Counted from the stretch's first letter, positions 45,220 to 57,705 are shown. The stretch: DNA of 64,000 bases from Heligmosomoides polygyrus polygyrus (GCA_947396885.1 OX377201.1:29241923-29305922); one strand, 5' to 3'. Notes: generated by a model not told the origin, from the letters alone. Numbers and translations are program-made.

Positions 45220-46364
45220 AGGTGTTGCTGGAGAGCTCGAAAGAGGTGGTGGTCCACTGGCGCAAGATCTGGCGAATACGGTGGGTGGGGCAGCACCTCC
45301 ACCTAAGCTCCTGCAACTTCTGGCGAGACGACCCTGCAATGTGGGGAGGGGCGAGCATTGTCGTGAAGAAGGTAAGCATTCTTCCGCCCTCGGCGTTTCC
45401 GCGACATGGCCTTGCTCACTTCTGCAGCTGTGGAGCGTAGATGTTCTTTGGTACTGTGGTGCCGTTGTCAAGGTTAGGAAGCTCATCATAGAGCATTCCT
45501 CGAGAATCCACCAACAGCACAGCATTACCTTCCTCTGGTGGATGTCCGCTTTTGGTTGCTTCGGTGGTGGTTCTCCTTGGGGGAGCCACTGAGCCTTCCG
45601 AGCATGGTTAACAAAGAAGACCCATGATTCATCTTCCGTGACGAATTTTATTTATTTATTTAATACGTCAATAAGACATGCTCAAAATTAGAGAATAAAA
45701 GGAAGGAAAAATCAGACATGCGCAGTAAGGGAAAATAAAAAATAAAAAAGTTTGTAAAAACAACAACAATTAAAACAATCAAAACATGGCAGCGGCGCTT
45801 CTTCAATAACCAAAACATGCGTTAGGCTTATCCACGTAGGTCCCTGACCGTATGTAATATTAAAATGGAGAAAACTGAAAGGCCAGAATGGAAATGGGAT
45901 TCAAACTGAATGGAAATTGTCGAGAAAGTACTTGTTACGAAGGCAAACAAGGAGAGGCTGAGCAGTACTCAGTCGCGAAGCCTTGTCCGAGTCACGGAGA
46001 TCGTGGGGTACCCAAGTCGAGATCACCTTGCGAAATCCAAGAGCGTGAAGATGATGAGCAACGAAGGTATGACGACAGTGAAAACTCATTGATAACTCAC
46101 GAGTAGTCGCGTTCACTTTTCTTTCAGAGCGAGCCGCAATGCGTCGTCATCCACCGCCGACTGGTGTCCAGAGCGTGGCGCATCTTCGAAGGACACCACA
46201 TCTACGTCCTCGAACCGCTTGAACCATTGAGACACTGTCCATCGTGAGACCGCGTTCTCACCAAATACAGCACAGATGATAGCTGCTGTTTGGCCAGCGG
46301 AGCGATGCTGCGGGAACTGGTAGTACATCACTGGGCGTAGATCACACTGACTGGTGGAAGACAT
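45220..46364 (-). pseudogene. Mariner transposase pseudogene
   Basis: The N-terminal helix-turn-helix part reads LRPVMYYQF, SAGQTAAIICAVFGENAVS, TVSQWFKRFEDVDVV and PRSGHQSAVDDD. The WVPHDL linker and FVNHARKAQW block follow, and the third-Asp box (HPPYSPDLAP-like) is recoverable near 45270-45290 in another frame. Broken by frameshifts and by the insertion at about 45645-45900. Confidence 0.8.
45645..45900 (-). mobile_element. Retroelement fragment inserted in the mariner transposase
   Basis: On the minus strand it ends in TATTAAATAAATAAATAAAA, the tail type of LINE 3' ends in this window, and it lies exactly between two adjoining transposase blocks. Part of it (AACATGCGTTAGGCTTATCC, 45814) recalls the S1 SINE at 41808. 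Exact borders are uncertain by some bases. Confidence 0.6.
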
Positions 46365-46533
46365 TGTTTTCTCTTCACTGCAATCGTAGCATTTATATCC
46401 TCTCAGAACCAACTTGCAACGTATGCGAAATGCTCTAGAATGTTTGTGCTGCAGCCACCAAACAGTCCTTGGAAGTTCCTGTTAAATCTTTAAAATTTTT
46501 CAGAGTTTTTGGTGCAAGACTTTCACCAACCTA

Positions 46534-47619
46534 ATATTAACTCCTGAAAACCTGAGCCGTTAGTTGGTAGCTACGTCGTGGTGTTCCAAGCATTGATGAT
46601 GTGCCGCAGCTCACGAACACGCCTTCATCCAAGAACCCTGAGGTGGCTACGCTGTGCTATCGCATATACCCAGATGTGATCTCAGTGCGCTGTACTTTAC
46701 TAGAAATCAGGAGTGGACATGGATGAAGTGGGCAGTGGATGCAAAATGGCGACAATCGTGGAAAGCTGGCATCCTTGAATGAGCTTTGTTTAGTAGAATA
46801 CGTCGCACTGATGACGAAATCTGCAACAGGAACAAGCGGACCAACCGCTATCCGTAATTCGGCTCCGGCAGATTCTGACCTACGTATATAACAGCGCAGC
46901 GATATACAGTCCCTTATTTGCCAACATGCAGTGGTGGAGAGTGAATGAAACCAAAAAACGGCACTCTTTCAATTAGAGAATTTAGTGAAAAATACTTGAA
47001 AATAAATAAACAAATGAAAATAGCAGTGAACGCTTCTATAAAACATTTCATAATAATAGAAATATATTTTAATACTTTCAGCTATTACATCCCACTATTT
47101 ATTTTATGTATTTTGTATCGTTCGACTCATCTCCACTCTTGCACTCATGTCTCTCAATTCGTTTCTAACTCCTTGTCTCTTCCTTGTTTTCTTTTCTTTT
47201 GTTTCTTTCCTGCACTGTCTTTTTTTATCTTATATCCTTTCCACATCTAGCTCTATAATAATTTCTAATTCTTTTAATAGACAGATTTTAGAGGTGTCTT
47301 AAAATGTGCTACTCTTCTCCACTGAAGAGCTATGGGAAGGGCATAACGGAAAGGTTCGTCTGAAGGCAGTGGCGAAACGAACCTTCCTATATCTTTACTA
47401 TAAAGTTGTGTTTTATTTTTTCAACATTCTTTACTCCTTTCGTTACTTTTGTACACTGATACTTTTTCTTTTGTTTTATATTTCATGGCATTCATTCGTT
47501 GTCAGACCACTTTTCGATCCGATAGCGAACTACAAAGCCAGGAATCCAGGCAATTAATTAGTAATTAGCTAAATATGTTAAGGAATAATTTCCCACAAGT
47601 ATTAAGGGATTTTTACAGT
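46534..47619. other. Intergenic, no gene seen
   Basis: The sequence is strongly AT- and pyrimidine-rich. Hydrophobic open frames at 46945-47250 and 47306-47557 reflect T-rich codons (Phe/Leu), not a recognisable protein. Confidence 0.35.
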
Positions 47620-48185
47620 GGTGGAGGATATACGCTGACGGCAAACTGATGGTTGAAGTGAATTCACGCGTGAGTGCAGCTTGGTCCAAGTGGCGCTCGT
47701 TGACTGGCGTGCTCTGGAACAGGAAGATACCAGAGCACCTGAATTCGAAGATATACAGGGTATTCGTCCGGCCATAGCGGTGTACGGTGCTGAGTGTTGG
47801 CCTGCGACAAAGGAAACGGAAAGTCGCCTCAGCGTCATGGAGACGAAGATGCTGCGCTGAATGGCAGGAGCTATGCGCATGGATAGCACCCGAAACGATG
47901 CTATTCGGCAGAAGTTTGGCGTCGCGCCGATAGCTGATAAGATGGGCCAAGCTCGCATACGATGGCACGGCCACGTCCTGTGTGGAAAGGAAGACAACGT
48001 CCGCAAGATAGGCCTCAACTTCGAGGTGGTAGTGGTGGTAGGAAAGCGGCCTAGAGGGCGTCCGAAGCAGCGCTGGCTTGGTGGTTGCTGGTGTTTACCC
48101 TGATCTAGCGCTGGATCGGGAAAGGTGGTGTCATTACACCAGAATGGCGGACCCCGCTACGAAGCGGGACAGACGCTGAGGAAGA
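47620..48185 (+). mobile_element. RTE-type LINE fragment, C-terminal domain, second type
   Basis: Plus frames show EVNSRVSAAWSKWRSLTGVL, IPEHLNSKIYRVFVRP, VMETKMLR, NDAIRQKFGVAPIADKM, RIRWHGHVLCGKEDNVRKIG and KRPRGRPKQRW. This is the C-terminal region common in strongylid RTE-like elements and diverged from the copies at 1.2, 25.8 and 52 kb. Stops and frameshifts make it dead. Confidence 0.8.
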
Positions 48186-48189
48186 AGAT

Positions 48190-49955
48190 GAAGAAGAAAT
48201 GGGAATACGCTTGCAATGTCAGGTCTCCAGAAGTTCCTATCGGACCAATTAAACTAATGGTAAGCTGCTGTTCAAGGTTTGACCATATCGCTTTTTGAAA
48301 TGCAGGTCATGTTGATTTGTTGGTTTTCCACACGTGAAATTCCTCTGTTCTATAGTTCGAATTGAAGAACGCTCGATGGGAGAATAGAAAAAGAAGCGTC
48401 AGCATGGATTATGCCCTTTTATGGATGTAGTGTTCGAACTCTACGCGGTGGCATACGCGGTTCCCGGACGACGCACAATTGAAGACGCACTCGAAAACTC
48501 GACTTCTCGCCAAACCAAACACGTGCCACGCGGAGAAAAGTCATTCTAACTCAAGAACGTCTTCAAGATTTTGTATTAAATATTTGCTGCAAAAGACAAA
48601 TTAAAATCAGACGAAAGTAGGAAAAAGGGGGGGGCACTCTCGAGGGGGATGTCCTGGTCCGGATCGGGCGTCCTTTTTTATGTTGAATGCTGCGACCGTT
48701 CCTTGATCTCCGGCTTCCATCAGCGTCAAGAAGCATGGGAACGTGCCGGGTGCAACTACAACATAGGCTATTCTGAAGGTGACAATAATAATAAAAATAA
48801 GAAACCGTTTTAACAAAACAAAAAAATCCAGAAACTCGATGAACGTGCTGTTGATTTCGACGATTTTTTGTCATGCTATTTGAAGCTGTACTAGGCAATG
48901 ATTTTCAGTAACCGTCTGGTATGTAGTAGAAAGCCAGTTTTCTTTTCCTTCTGAATAAAACCATGAATAAATATGTTTGCCTGTTGCTGGATTGTTGCAT
49001 GCTGTTGAAAAGTAGGGGTTGTTGCCGTCGAGCTGTGGAACCAAGAAATGCAAATAGAGACTTTATTAGGCTAATTAAAAATGAACCTGTTGTGGGGCTC
49101 AGCTCGCTTGGCTTGGTTATCGCACTGTGAATTCTACTCACCTTGCTTACAATAGATATTTATTGTATCCGGAGCTTATTTGATACACGCATTTGTGTCA
49201 GAGCATTGGCTCTGCTCCCTATCGTTCGCTACCCTGCTATTTATGCAGAGCAAATGATAGGAAATCCAGTACCAATCGCTGGCCTTTAAAACTTTTCTAC
49301 CTCTATCAGCCAAAATATGCAAGAGAAGTCAACCGGAGCGAGACATCCTTCATGTCCTGAAAAAGGCAAGTAAATCTTGAGAGAACACTCGTCGAAGGGC
49401 TGCAAGGATTTGCATCAGTAGTTCTTAGGCTAATGAGAAGAGGAGACAAAGAAGAAGGAGTAAAACAATATGACCCATGGATCAGTTTAATATAAAAGTA
49501 ACTTCCCGAGCAACTTTGTTTTTAGAATAAGAGAAGCATGAGCTTCATATCTATCTTTATCCGAGGATGGTTGACCAGGTATTCCAAGTTTTTCAAAGAA
49601 ATACCTTATAGTACAGGCAGCTGCGCTGTTCAATACCTCTACCGTCACACTTCATAAACCAAATGAAACTGCTGCATTTGAAATGACCCTTGAATTAGCC
49701 GTTTCTCTGACTTTCTTGGCCCATGGCGGCAGCGAAAATTCTCCCGTTTCGAGATCTGTTCCCATCTACTTTCCAAACTGAGCCGTTTTTGGATCGAATC
49801 AACTTGTGGTGAAACACGGGAAATGTTCCGGACAGTGGTTGGACGCCTACGAACAGCTAGGCATTTTCCAAAGGCGAACCTCCTCTAAAAAGGGTAGTAG
49901 TCACTGTGTGGTGGTAGGCGACTGATGTGATCCATTACAACTTTTTGGCACCAGG
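48190..49955. other. Intergenic, no gene seen
   Basis: Short frames only. No recognised repeat termini. Confidence 0.3.
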
Positions 49956-49959
49956 CCCA

Positions 49960-50245
49960 ACGATCACAACAGAGTCCTAATGTAAGGAAATCGACGAAAT
50001 GCACTGAAATTTGCGTCAACTTCAGCCAGCATTGGTCAATGGAAGAGGCCCGGTTCTCTTGCACGATAACGCCCGCCCACTGTTTCAGAAATCACTATTC
50101 GAAAATTGAACGAATTGAGGGTTGAAATTCTGCCTCATCCGCCATATTCTCCAAATCTCTCAACGACCGACTACCATCTTTTCAAACACTTTCGAAACAT
50201 TCTTGCTGGAAAACCTTCATCAATCAGGGCCAAGATAAAATAGTT
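49960..50245 (+). pseudogene. Mariner transposase fragment (catalytic region)
   Basis: GPVLLHDNARPLFQKSLFEN in one plus frame is continued, after a stop/frameshift, by LNELRVEILPHPPYSPNLS, TTDYHLFKHFRNIL and AGKPSS. These are the second- and third-Asp boxes of mariner. Upstream, an ALVN-type block (QHWSMEE) is decayed. I found no matching terminal repeats. Confidence 0.75.
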
Positions 50246-50249
50246 TTTC

Positions 50250-51510
50250 GTCGAATATTTCGTCGAATCTCAGCCACCTAATTTTTCTTGACAACGCAAT
50301 GGTTGAAGCATGCTTTACACTACGAATGCGGCAAGCAATTCACTAAACGACAGCCATCACCTCTTCGAACTGCGCTACCGCTTTTACTACACCTGCTCTA
50401 AAAAGTGGTTCAGTTTTAGCGTCGATGTTTCCCTACAACTTCTCCCACCTTCGATCCTCTCCATTTTTCCGGCTTCCGCACTTGGAAGGTCTTTGAGCTG
50501 CCTTCTCGTGCGCGAGAATCGTTTGTATCACAACTGACCGGCATTTGCTTGAGTTGAAGAAGTTGTAGCACGAGGTGCTGACGTCTCCAGTTCTGTGTTG
50601 ATAGTTTCCAGTTGCAGAATACGGTAGCACTGAACCATGTGAGTCACGACAAAGTCACCTGCAAGAGAAAATTCGCGTAGTCTGTTGCCCTCTTCGAAGA
50701 TTTATGGTTTTCACTTGCCTTGATGACTGCGTTGAGAGAAAAAGATTTTTTTCGTTCAATTTTGCCTGGAACGGAAATCGTTAAACGACCGTCTATGTGA
50801 GTGTTAGGTGCTATCGTCGTGAGTGTAATAGCGCCTGAGCAGGCTATTTTATTACGTATCATATGCGTCACTGGAAGCGTTCACAACACATTTGCAGAAG
50901 TGATAAATAGCAGCGATTAACTAGCAAAGTGTGAAAACTACAAATTCCAACGAAATATTAATCGCAAATGGCCGGTAAAATGCAGACAATAACGCATAGC
51001 AACACGCAGAATTAGGGACAGCGCTAAGTCAGCAATAGACCACTCTTTAAGCGTTGAGCTACGACACGAAGTTTCTATTCGGTAGCTATCGGCTCTACAG
51101 GAAGTGGTTTACGAATGAGCTTTCAGATTTTCGTAAACCACAGCCGAGAGCCTCACCTTTCAGCCATCTTTCAGCTTAGGCCATAACTCTGGGTTTTCTC
51201 CGATCACCCCTTCCGATTACGGGATCAGTCCAGTAGACCCACCTCGTGAGTTCGATATGCACATGTATCGTTCAGTGCCCTCATCGACAAATCCAAACTT
51301 CTAGAAGGAATTCAAGACAATGTTTACAAACACACAGTGGCGTTGGTGCTAGTGCTCCACCGAATTCCCTTGGAATTAGTCAACCACGGTTCTCTTCAAG
51401 CAGTTTTCAGCGAAATGCATTCGCCGCTACCTAATTTTCGACTATATTCCCCATGTGGCGTCATGCTTGATGCTGGGACTTCAACGGAATTCGGAACTTT
51501 GGAGGCCATC
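50250..51510. other. Intergenic, no gene supported
   Basis: Open frames on the minus strand at 50644-50871 and 50433-50630 look protein-like but cannot be joined in phase. A large imperfect inverted pair near 51105-51145 (AGTGGTTTACGAATGAGC and TCGTAAACCAC) can fold. No family is recognised. Confidence 0.3.
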
Positions 51511-51539
51511 CCTTACCTACTCAACAATCGTCTCTGAGA

Positions 51540-52700
51540 CCTATGTTCATGCGAGATGAACAGTGAAGATGAATGGGGGACGCGGAGTCGGACGTCCTTA
51601 GTCTTCTTCGCGACTTCTTCGACTTTCTTGAAAGCTCCTCGAGCCGCTCGCCTGCTCCTGCTCAGCCCCGTCACTAATCGTATGTCGTTGGTCATTTTGT
51701 CTTCGCCACCCAGATACACGTAGCCGGAGATTTTCGTTCCGTTGAGTGAGAATGGAGAATGGGCCATCAGAAACTCGTCCGTTCCTCATGAACATCGCCT
51801 TAGAAAGATTCAGCTGCAGAAGCACACACGAATGAGATAAGCCAGCATTCGTCCTGCTTCGCTGATGATCAGTCTTATGATCACGATTTTCTCAGCGAAA
51901 CCTATAGTAAGTTTCGTGTCGTCTACTTTCATTCCAATGTCTTCTCATTCTAGTTTGCGCATGTTGCGCTTTCGAGAGTGGTGTTGAAGAGCTCCAGGAA
52001 TATGGTATCCCCTTGCCGAACCCCTCTCTTCACGATGCCGACGACGTTGAACAAGAATTATGAAGTCTTCGTCGTAATTCCGCTATATGTACAGCTCTCG
52101 AGGTACTTTGTTGTATTGAGTAGGAACGCCCTGAGTAAGCAGGGCTTCGATGTCCTTCTCCGTATGAACAGAGTCGAATGCCTTCTTCCGGTCCATGAAC
52201 GTAAGGCCAGCAGCAGCTTGTACTCTCGCGATACTTCGATGAGCTTCGTAATGGTCTGTATGTGCTGAATCGTCTCCGAAATCCTGCTTGATCGTGCTGA
52301 ATCGTCTTTGAAATCCTGCTCGTTCGCATGGCTGTCCTTCGTCCAGCGTTCGATCTTATTCAGGATGACTCGAGTGAACAGCCTGTAGAATATGGGCAGC
52401 AGACAAATCGGGCGATAGTTGCCAAGGTCGTGCACGTCTCCGTTCTTGTACAGTAAGATGGTCCTGATGGTCTTCCACTGAGATGGAATCTTGCATTCCG
52501 ACAGGTATCGTCTGAAGAGCCGCGCCAGGGGTTGATGAGCGTTGGCGAGAGGTTCTTCATGTGTTCGGGTCTCCTCCTGTCTGGACCGAGTGCCGTTCTT
52601 CACCGACGAGATGGTGATCTGATCTCGAAGGGGAGGATAGCCGAGACGTCCTACGAAAGGAAAGATGGCTTGAGACGGGTGGTCGTCTATCGAAATAGAA
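51540..52700 (-). mobile_element. RTE-type LINE fragment, minus strand
   Basis: Minus frames carry LARLFRRYLSECKIPSQWKT, IRTILLYKNGDVHDLGNYRP, ICLLPIFYRLFTRVILNKIE and TKLIEVSREYKLLLA, then further down PFSLNGTKISGYVYLGGEDK, RRAARGAFKKVEE and VAKKTKDVRLR. The text is shifted repeatedly, and the catalytic segment between these blocks is damaged and shortened. This is the RT and thumb part of an RTE element of the same type as that at 1.2 kb. Confidence 0.8.
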
Positions 52701-52704
52701 GTAG

Positions 52705-54230
52705 TGGATGACTTTCTCCATTGCCCTTCTTGATGGAGTGAAGGTTTCGTTTAGGAGCTGGAGCGCATTTATCTCAACCTTGAAGTTTTTGTGGCTACCA
52801 CGTAAATAGGTAAGGTCGCTCTTGTTGTAAAAGAAGAACGACTTTCACCAATCTCTAAGGGAATTAATGGGAAAGACTCGAAGGCGCGCAAGCTTCCATT
52901 TTCCTTACGACCACAAACGGGATTGTTCGCTTCCGTTCGAACAAACACCTTAGGCATGATTGCACGTTTCAATAGCGACGATGGGATTCTCAAGTACGGA
53001 GAAGAGCTGCCTCTTGTCCAAGAGCTGGCCACACTTCAAGGTCATCTCTGTCTAATGTCGTCACCTTCTCCATAGAGATCTATTTCTGAAACGGACGTTC
53101 TCAAGAATTTCCTCAGGAATTTAGCAGCACTGGGACCCGAATACAGCTCGATAAGCCGGGTGTGGCGACAGCCACGAGCATTTCAAAGCTGGAACTGGCG
53201 GTCGACACATTAGTTGGATGAAGTGACGCTATCACGGCTGGAACACAAACCGACCGACGAGAGCCTAACCCGATTAACGTCTCGCACAAGCCGTTTAGAG
53301 TCATAAAACTGATCAAACGACCTTGGTTCAAGACGGCGGTTCAGGCAAAAAGACCACTCATCACTGCTTGATGGCTGCCCTTCTTGCTGCTTTGAAGTGG
53401 CAACCCAGCCGTGAACGTAATCAGACTTTTTGTAGGCCCATTGTATGGAGTTCTAAGAGGGTACAGCTATAGAACTTGCGATCCAAGAGTCTGGTTAGTG
53501 GTTTTGCTTGAGCACCTTGGAATTCCTATGAGTCAGTTGTCCGCGGAATTCCGTCGCGAACGACCATTACTGGCGATAGAAGGTGCTTATATGCGACCGC
53601 TTTTTTCCTTCTTGCCTGCTGGCCAGGTTAACACCAAGGGTGAGCGCATGTACGGTTTTCGATTTTACGATATACAGCGATTTTTGAGAATTGTTTACGA
53701 TCCAGGATTTACGACATGTTGACGCGTAAATTGTGAGCGTCTGTAAATCTGATCTCTGCTCCTTCAAACCACGTTCGTTCTTTTGGCGTGCTGCAAATGG
53801 GATGCGGGAAGAATCTCAAAAAAGACAGGGTTGGAGATCGCGGTACTCCGCGTCTTTTCCATCTTAGGTAGCCTAGTCGATAACGTCCATGTAAATCAAT
53901 ATAGGAAAATTGGGCGGGCTAACACTGGCATTTTTTCCACATGTCTTCGCTAAGCGTTGGCTATCAATGTCAGTTGATCGAAAACAAAAGGTGAGGATAG
54001 GGACAATCACTATGGGCTAATCAATCCTTTCGCTGGCTGCACCACGTTTTCTTCTTCTGCGGAACATCGTAGAGGTGTTCTGTAGACTATCCCTACGTCA
54101 TGTGCAATCCTCCTCCTTTCTATTAGAGCAAACTATGACAGGATAGGTTCCTCTCTGCCATGTGTGAATCCTCTCGATGAAGGCCACTTCAAACAAACCT
54201 TTTTTAAGGCTCATGAGGCTTAAAGAACTT
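52705..54230. other. Intergenic; 103-codon open stretch 53411-53722 unexplained
   Basis: The plus-strand frame at 53411-53722 has balanced composition (blocks such as GPLYGVLRGYSYRT and ERMYGFRFYDIQRFL), but I recognise no family. Minus frames at 52769-53032 and 53113-53331 are likewise unassigned. One could be an exon of a host gene; I cannot show it. Confidence 0.2.
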
Positions 54231-54231
54231 A

Positions 54232-54340
54232 GGATGTAAGCTGTTACAACGATGTTTTGTTGCGATCAAAACTCTAGCGCCTGGCGGGACTCGAACCTGC
54301 ACATCCTGCTGACCGGGCGGGAAAAGGTTACATCACGTTG
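54232..54340 (-). mobile_element. tRNA-derived SINE, family S2, second copy
   Basis: TGTTACAACGATGTTTTGTT and GCGATCAAAACTCTAGCGCC, followed by TGGCGGGACTCGAACCTGC, match the SINE at 34540-34719 in order and strand. The anticodon-arm part has diverged. Confidence 0.65.
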
Positions 54341-54641
54341 TCTTAGTACAATTTCTGCCCTTTACAATAAGCTTTATGGTCTCTACATATTCAAATTTCC
54401 TGAGTTGACTTGAAATTGCGAATCTGTTTCTACATACCTCTGCCCAACACATGGTTCCCAATGCTACTCACCAGAACCATTAACACGTTGACGACGAGAG
54501 CGATTTTCGCGTGTCTGTCCCGTGAGACGAAGCGCACCACGCAAGGATGGGACGAGATTCAGTGACCCTAACTTCTTCTAGAGGATAATTTCAGATGATG
54601 GGCACGGTGGTGGTGTCTGTTCGGACAGTTACACAAACTTA

Positions 54642-55520
54642 TTAGGTTGATCGAAAAGTCTTGAAACACTTTACGCTACTGCCTGTTAAATTTGTTAAAG
54701 CTTTTACAGTATTGATCTTGTGTGGTGCGTCACAGTACATTCTCGAGAATTCCTCAAGCATACTATATAAAGCCTCGTCGAGAACGAGTACATTAACAAT
54801 GTCAACGGTAAGCAGCAGCATGCTACGACCTATCGTTTACTACGAATTTCTGCAAGGCCACTTCGCAACGACTGCAGCCTCCAACATCTGCGCTGCATTC
54901 AAGGAGGAAGACGCTCACTATTCCACAGTGGCCCGTTGGTATCAGCGTTTCAAGGCTGGAGATATCTTTCTCGAAGTTCGACCTCGTTCCGGACGCCCCT
55001 CTGTTGGACTCAGAAGGTATGCTTTACTGGGAGCTGCTGGATAGTGAGGCCACAGTCACAGCATTTGTTCACGCTGGCCTGCTCCAGAGCTTGGCCGAGG
55101 CCATGCGCCAGAAACGTCCAGAACGGGAAAATGTCTACCTGCTGCAAGACAACGCGCGTCCTCATGTCGCAGAAGTGAGTCGCGAGAAAATCCAGTAGTG
55201 AGGCTGGGAAGTTCTGCCCCATCAACCGTGCTCTCCAGACATCGCTCCTTCTGACTACCACCTGTTCAGAGCTCTGAAGCAGCATCTTCGAGGTAGAGAG
55301 TTCGATGATCGACGTCAAGTGGAAATGGAGGTTTCTGAATTCTTTTCCTCACAGTTCTCGGAATTCTGGCGGAAAGGAATTGAAAGGCTGCCTAAAATAT
55401 GGGGCAGGATCTTAGTCTTGGGTGGGGAATATCGTGGACTAAGTTTTTGTATATTATATTATATTGTATCGTAATGTATTATTGTTGTGCTAGTGTTGCA
55501 AGACTTTTCGATCAACCTAA
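54642..55520 (+). mobile_element. Internally deleted mariner with intact TIRs
   Basis: TTAGGTTGATCGAAAAGTCT at the left and AGACTTTTCGATCAACCTAA at the right are perfect 20-bp inverted repeats, flanked by TA (54640-54641, 55521-55522). The element is 879 bp against about 1.3 kb for complete mariners. The missing part lies between the helix-turn-helix domain and the second catalytic Asp. Confidence 0.9.
54799..55440 (+). pseudogene. Mariner transposase, DNA-binding half fused to catalytic end
   Basis: MLRPIVYYEFLQGHFATTAA, NICAAFKEEDAHYSTVARWY, then FKAGDIFLEVRPRSGRP (54820-55010) is followed directly, with a frame change at about 55005, by FVHAGLLQSLAEAMRQKRPE, YLLQDNARPHVAE, a stop, then PHQPCSPDIAPSDYHLF and RALKQHLRGREFDD. 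The first catalytic Asp and its surroundings are lost. Confidence 0.85.
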
Positions 55521-55522
55521 TA

Positions 55523-56784
55523 TCTCCAAATCGATAACTAGGCTGGTCGTGTCAGACTCACCGTTATACTGAACTTCGTCTAAGGAGTTATTGGAGGTAC
55601 TGGTCAAGAATATTACACTCTCTTTTCAAAAATCAGTCAACTACGATAGGTAGCGGTGAGTAAGCTACGTGGCCTACGTAAACTGCGTGATGCGGTTGGG
55701 AGACAATATGACGGGGTAGGCCAGAACTAGCCAGAACTTCGTTGGGGAATTATTTTTGGTGCTGTGATGTGCGATTTTTAGAATATCAACAAACTGACTA
55801 GTGTATGTTACGTTGGATATGGGTAACGCTCACCAGCTCATACATACCGAGCGTAACATAACTGACAATAGTCTTCTTGCCCAATGGATCTACGCAGAAT
55901 GCAGAGAAAGAAGGGAAAACCCAGAGAGAGAAGAGAAAAAGAGAAAAGCTGGTAATCCGCTAAAGAAAGTAGATTTTCACATATGTGAAATCTGATAAGA
56001 TTCCGAAAAGAAAACGTGAGATTTGTCACCAGCTTCTCAAATATAACCTTACACGGACTTTGTACAAAATCGGAGGTCCCGACACGAAAACTGCAGTTAT
56101 CGATTTGTAGAAAACCGACCGATCAATCGATACTACGGACATCGGCGCCATGTTTACCACTCCGAATAACCCTTCCAGACGAAATTTGGATGGACCTTAT
56201 GTCGTCCTTCTCAACTAAATGGACAGCCGCGCACCCCTGAGCGGCGTCGTCCTACGAGACAGATTGGCTGCCGCGCAGCATTGAGCGGCTTTGTCGTCAA
56301 CGTGTTAAAAATGATAGACATCTAGACCATTCCTCAAGGATACCCGTCTAGCTATTAACTAAGTCGCTGAACCGGAAAGTGTAGCTTCAACTGCGCAGTT
56401 CTCATGCACTAAAGCCACCTACTTCTTCTGCTACGTTGAATTCTGTAACAAATCCTGGAAAACCTAATAAACGAGGAACGCTGACCGGCGCTTAACAATA
56501 ATACCGATCCTTTAGGTTGTCCGAATTTTCTCTCGGTTCTATACATGATTATCCAAGTCCCATATATACATATCAGTTCAGATCACACCTATGGAAAGGA
56601 TTTGACTGCGAAGCAACAAAAGGACACGTCGACATCGATCTGAAGTGTTGTTGTCTTGTGGAGCTGATAGCCAAAGTTGTTATCACATTTTTCAGGCTCT
56701 GACGAAGGCGAGGTCGCCGACACGTAAGCCGAGTTAAATAAATGTGATAATGTCATTGCACAGACAAAATATCCATTCATATAT
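55523..56784. other. Intergenic, no gene seen
   Basis: No recognised coding block or repeat terminus. Confidence 0.3.
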
Positions 56785-56968
56785 TCTCCACGATATCCCG
56801 TAGAAGTAGAATGAAGAGGATTGAGTAACGCCGTCCTTCACCCTTCATTTTTTATCCTTAATGCATTCAGCCTGCTTCCACATCCACGACATCACCTAAA
56901 AGTAGAATGTATGGCGCATCTCAAAAAGGATTGAGTAATGCCGTCCTTTATCCTTTATCCCGTTTAGT
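56785..56968 (+). repeat. S1 SINE tail, two tandem units
   Basis: Two copies of a roughly 90-base unit occur (from about 56787 and 56880): GTAGAAGTAGAATG, then GGATTGAGTAACGCCGTCCTT, and a TCCTTTATCC-type end. The same unit closes S1 copies at 59035-59205. A 5'-truncated SINE. Confidence 0.55.
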
Positions 56969-57705
56969 CTTTTTCTCTGTACCCATTGCATGACATCAGA
57001 CAGATCACCTCAGACGCCATAAAATCCACTTCTTTACAGCAGATGACGGAGGGCGGTCTGGAACAAATCCTGTCGTAGATGCGATTCCGAGCAGATTGCT
57101 TGTTCAACGTGCTGGGAGGAGCATCAAAGACCCTCACTCCGCCAAGAGGATCCGCTTCCCGCATGAGTGTGCGTATCGCCGCGTTACATTCTCCTCTCAT
57201 TATATCACAGATGATAGGCCTGAGAAAATCCGCAGGCCCCCCCCAAAAATCTTGTCCGGAGCTGGCCTTTGTTGCACAGTTTCATGCTAATCTAAAATCG
57301 CATGCAATGGCTAAATAGCTGTGAACTTCGTTACTAAAGTAGTAGTTTATGGGCAGAGGGTAGCTTCAGAAACCAAACGCTTCTCTAGAATCCCTTAATA
57401 AGCTCCAAAGACACAAAATAAACTAACATATGCGAGTTACATTCGTATCATAGAACAGCGAGTAGCAGGGGTAGACGCGATCCAGCGAAAAACTGAGCCG
57501 TGCGAGTTTGGACCGACTTCTGTTGTTGCTGGTGGGGAAATTTTCCCAGTATACGGTAGATTCTAACGTGCTCCTGATCTCTCCCATTGCTCTCGTTGTA
57601 CACCATTTTCATTTAGAAGTGGGCACCTTCAAATTTAAACCGTACGCCTTTGCACATGAATTGGACCTTTTAAGTACCAAATCAGACGCATCCGATGTTT
57701 AAATA
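56969..57705. other. Intergenic, no gene supported
   Basis: A 79-codon plus frame and a 78-codon minus frame overlap at about 57000-57318. Neither is recognised. Confidence 0.25.

Larger units (their letters stand above)
44993..46533 (-). mobile_element. Mariner element with secondary insertion
   Basis: The termini TAGGTTGGTGAAAAAGTC and GACTTTCACCAACCTA are inverted repeats. The minus strand encodes a mariner transposase in pieces: helix-turn-helix half 46364-46113, linker with WVPHDLRDSD and FLDNF to about 45905, then, after a ~255-base insertion, TEDESWVFFVNHARKAQW to about 45590 and the catalytic remainder to about 45220. Length 1,541 bp, or about 1.29 kb without the insertion, the usual mariner size. 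Confidence 0.85.

Noticed and set aside
46945..47557. Small membrane proteins
   Set aside because: The hydrophobic frames come from T-rich low-complexity sequence and have no family match or splice context.
50433..50871. Two-exon host gene on the minus strand with a GC-AG intron
   Set aside because: A GCAAGT donor and TTTTCTCTTGCAG acceptor 60 bases apart look tempting, but joining them puts the second exon into a frame with an immediate stop, and the alternative phase meets a stop upstream.
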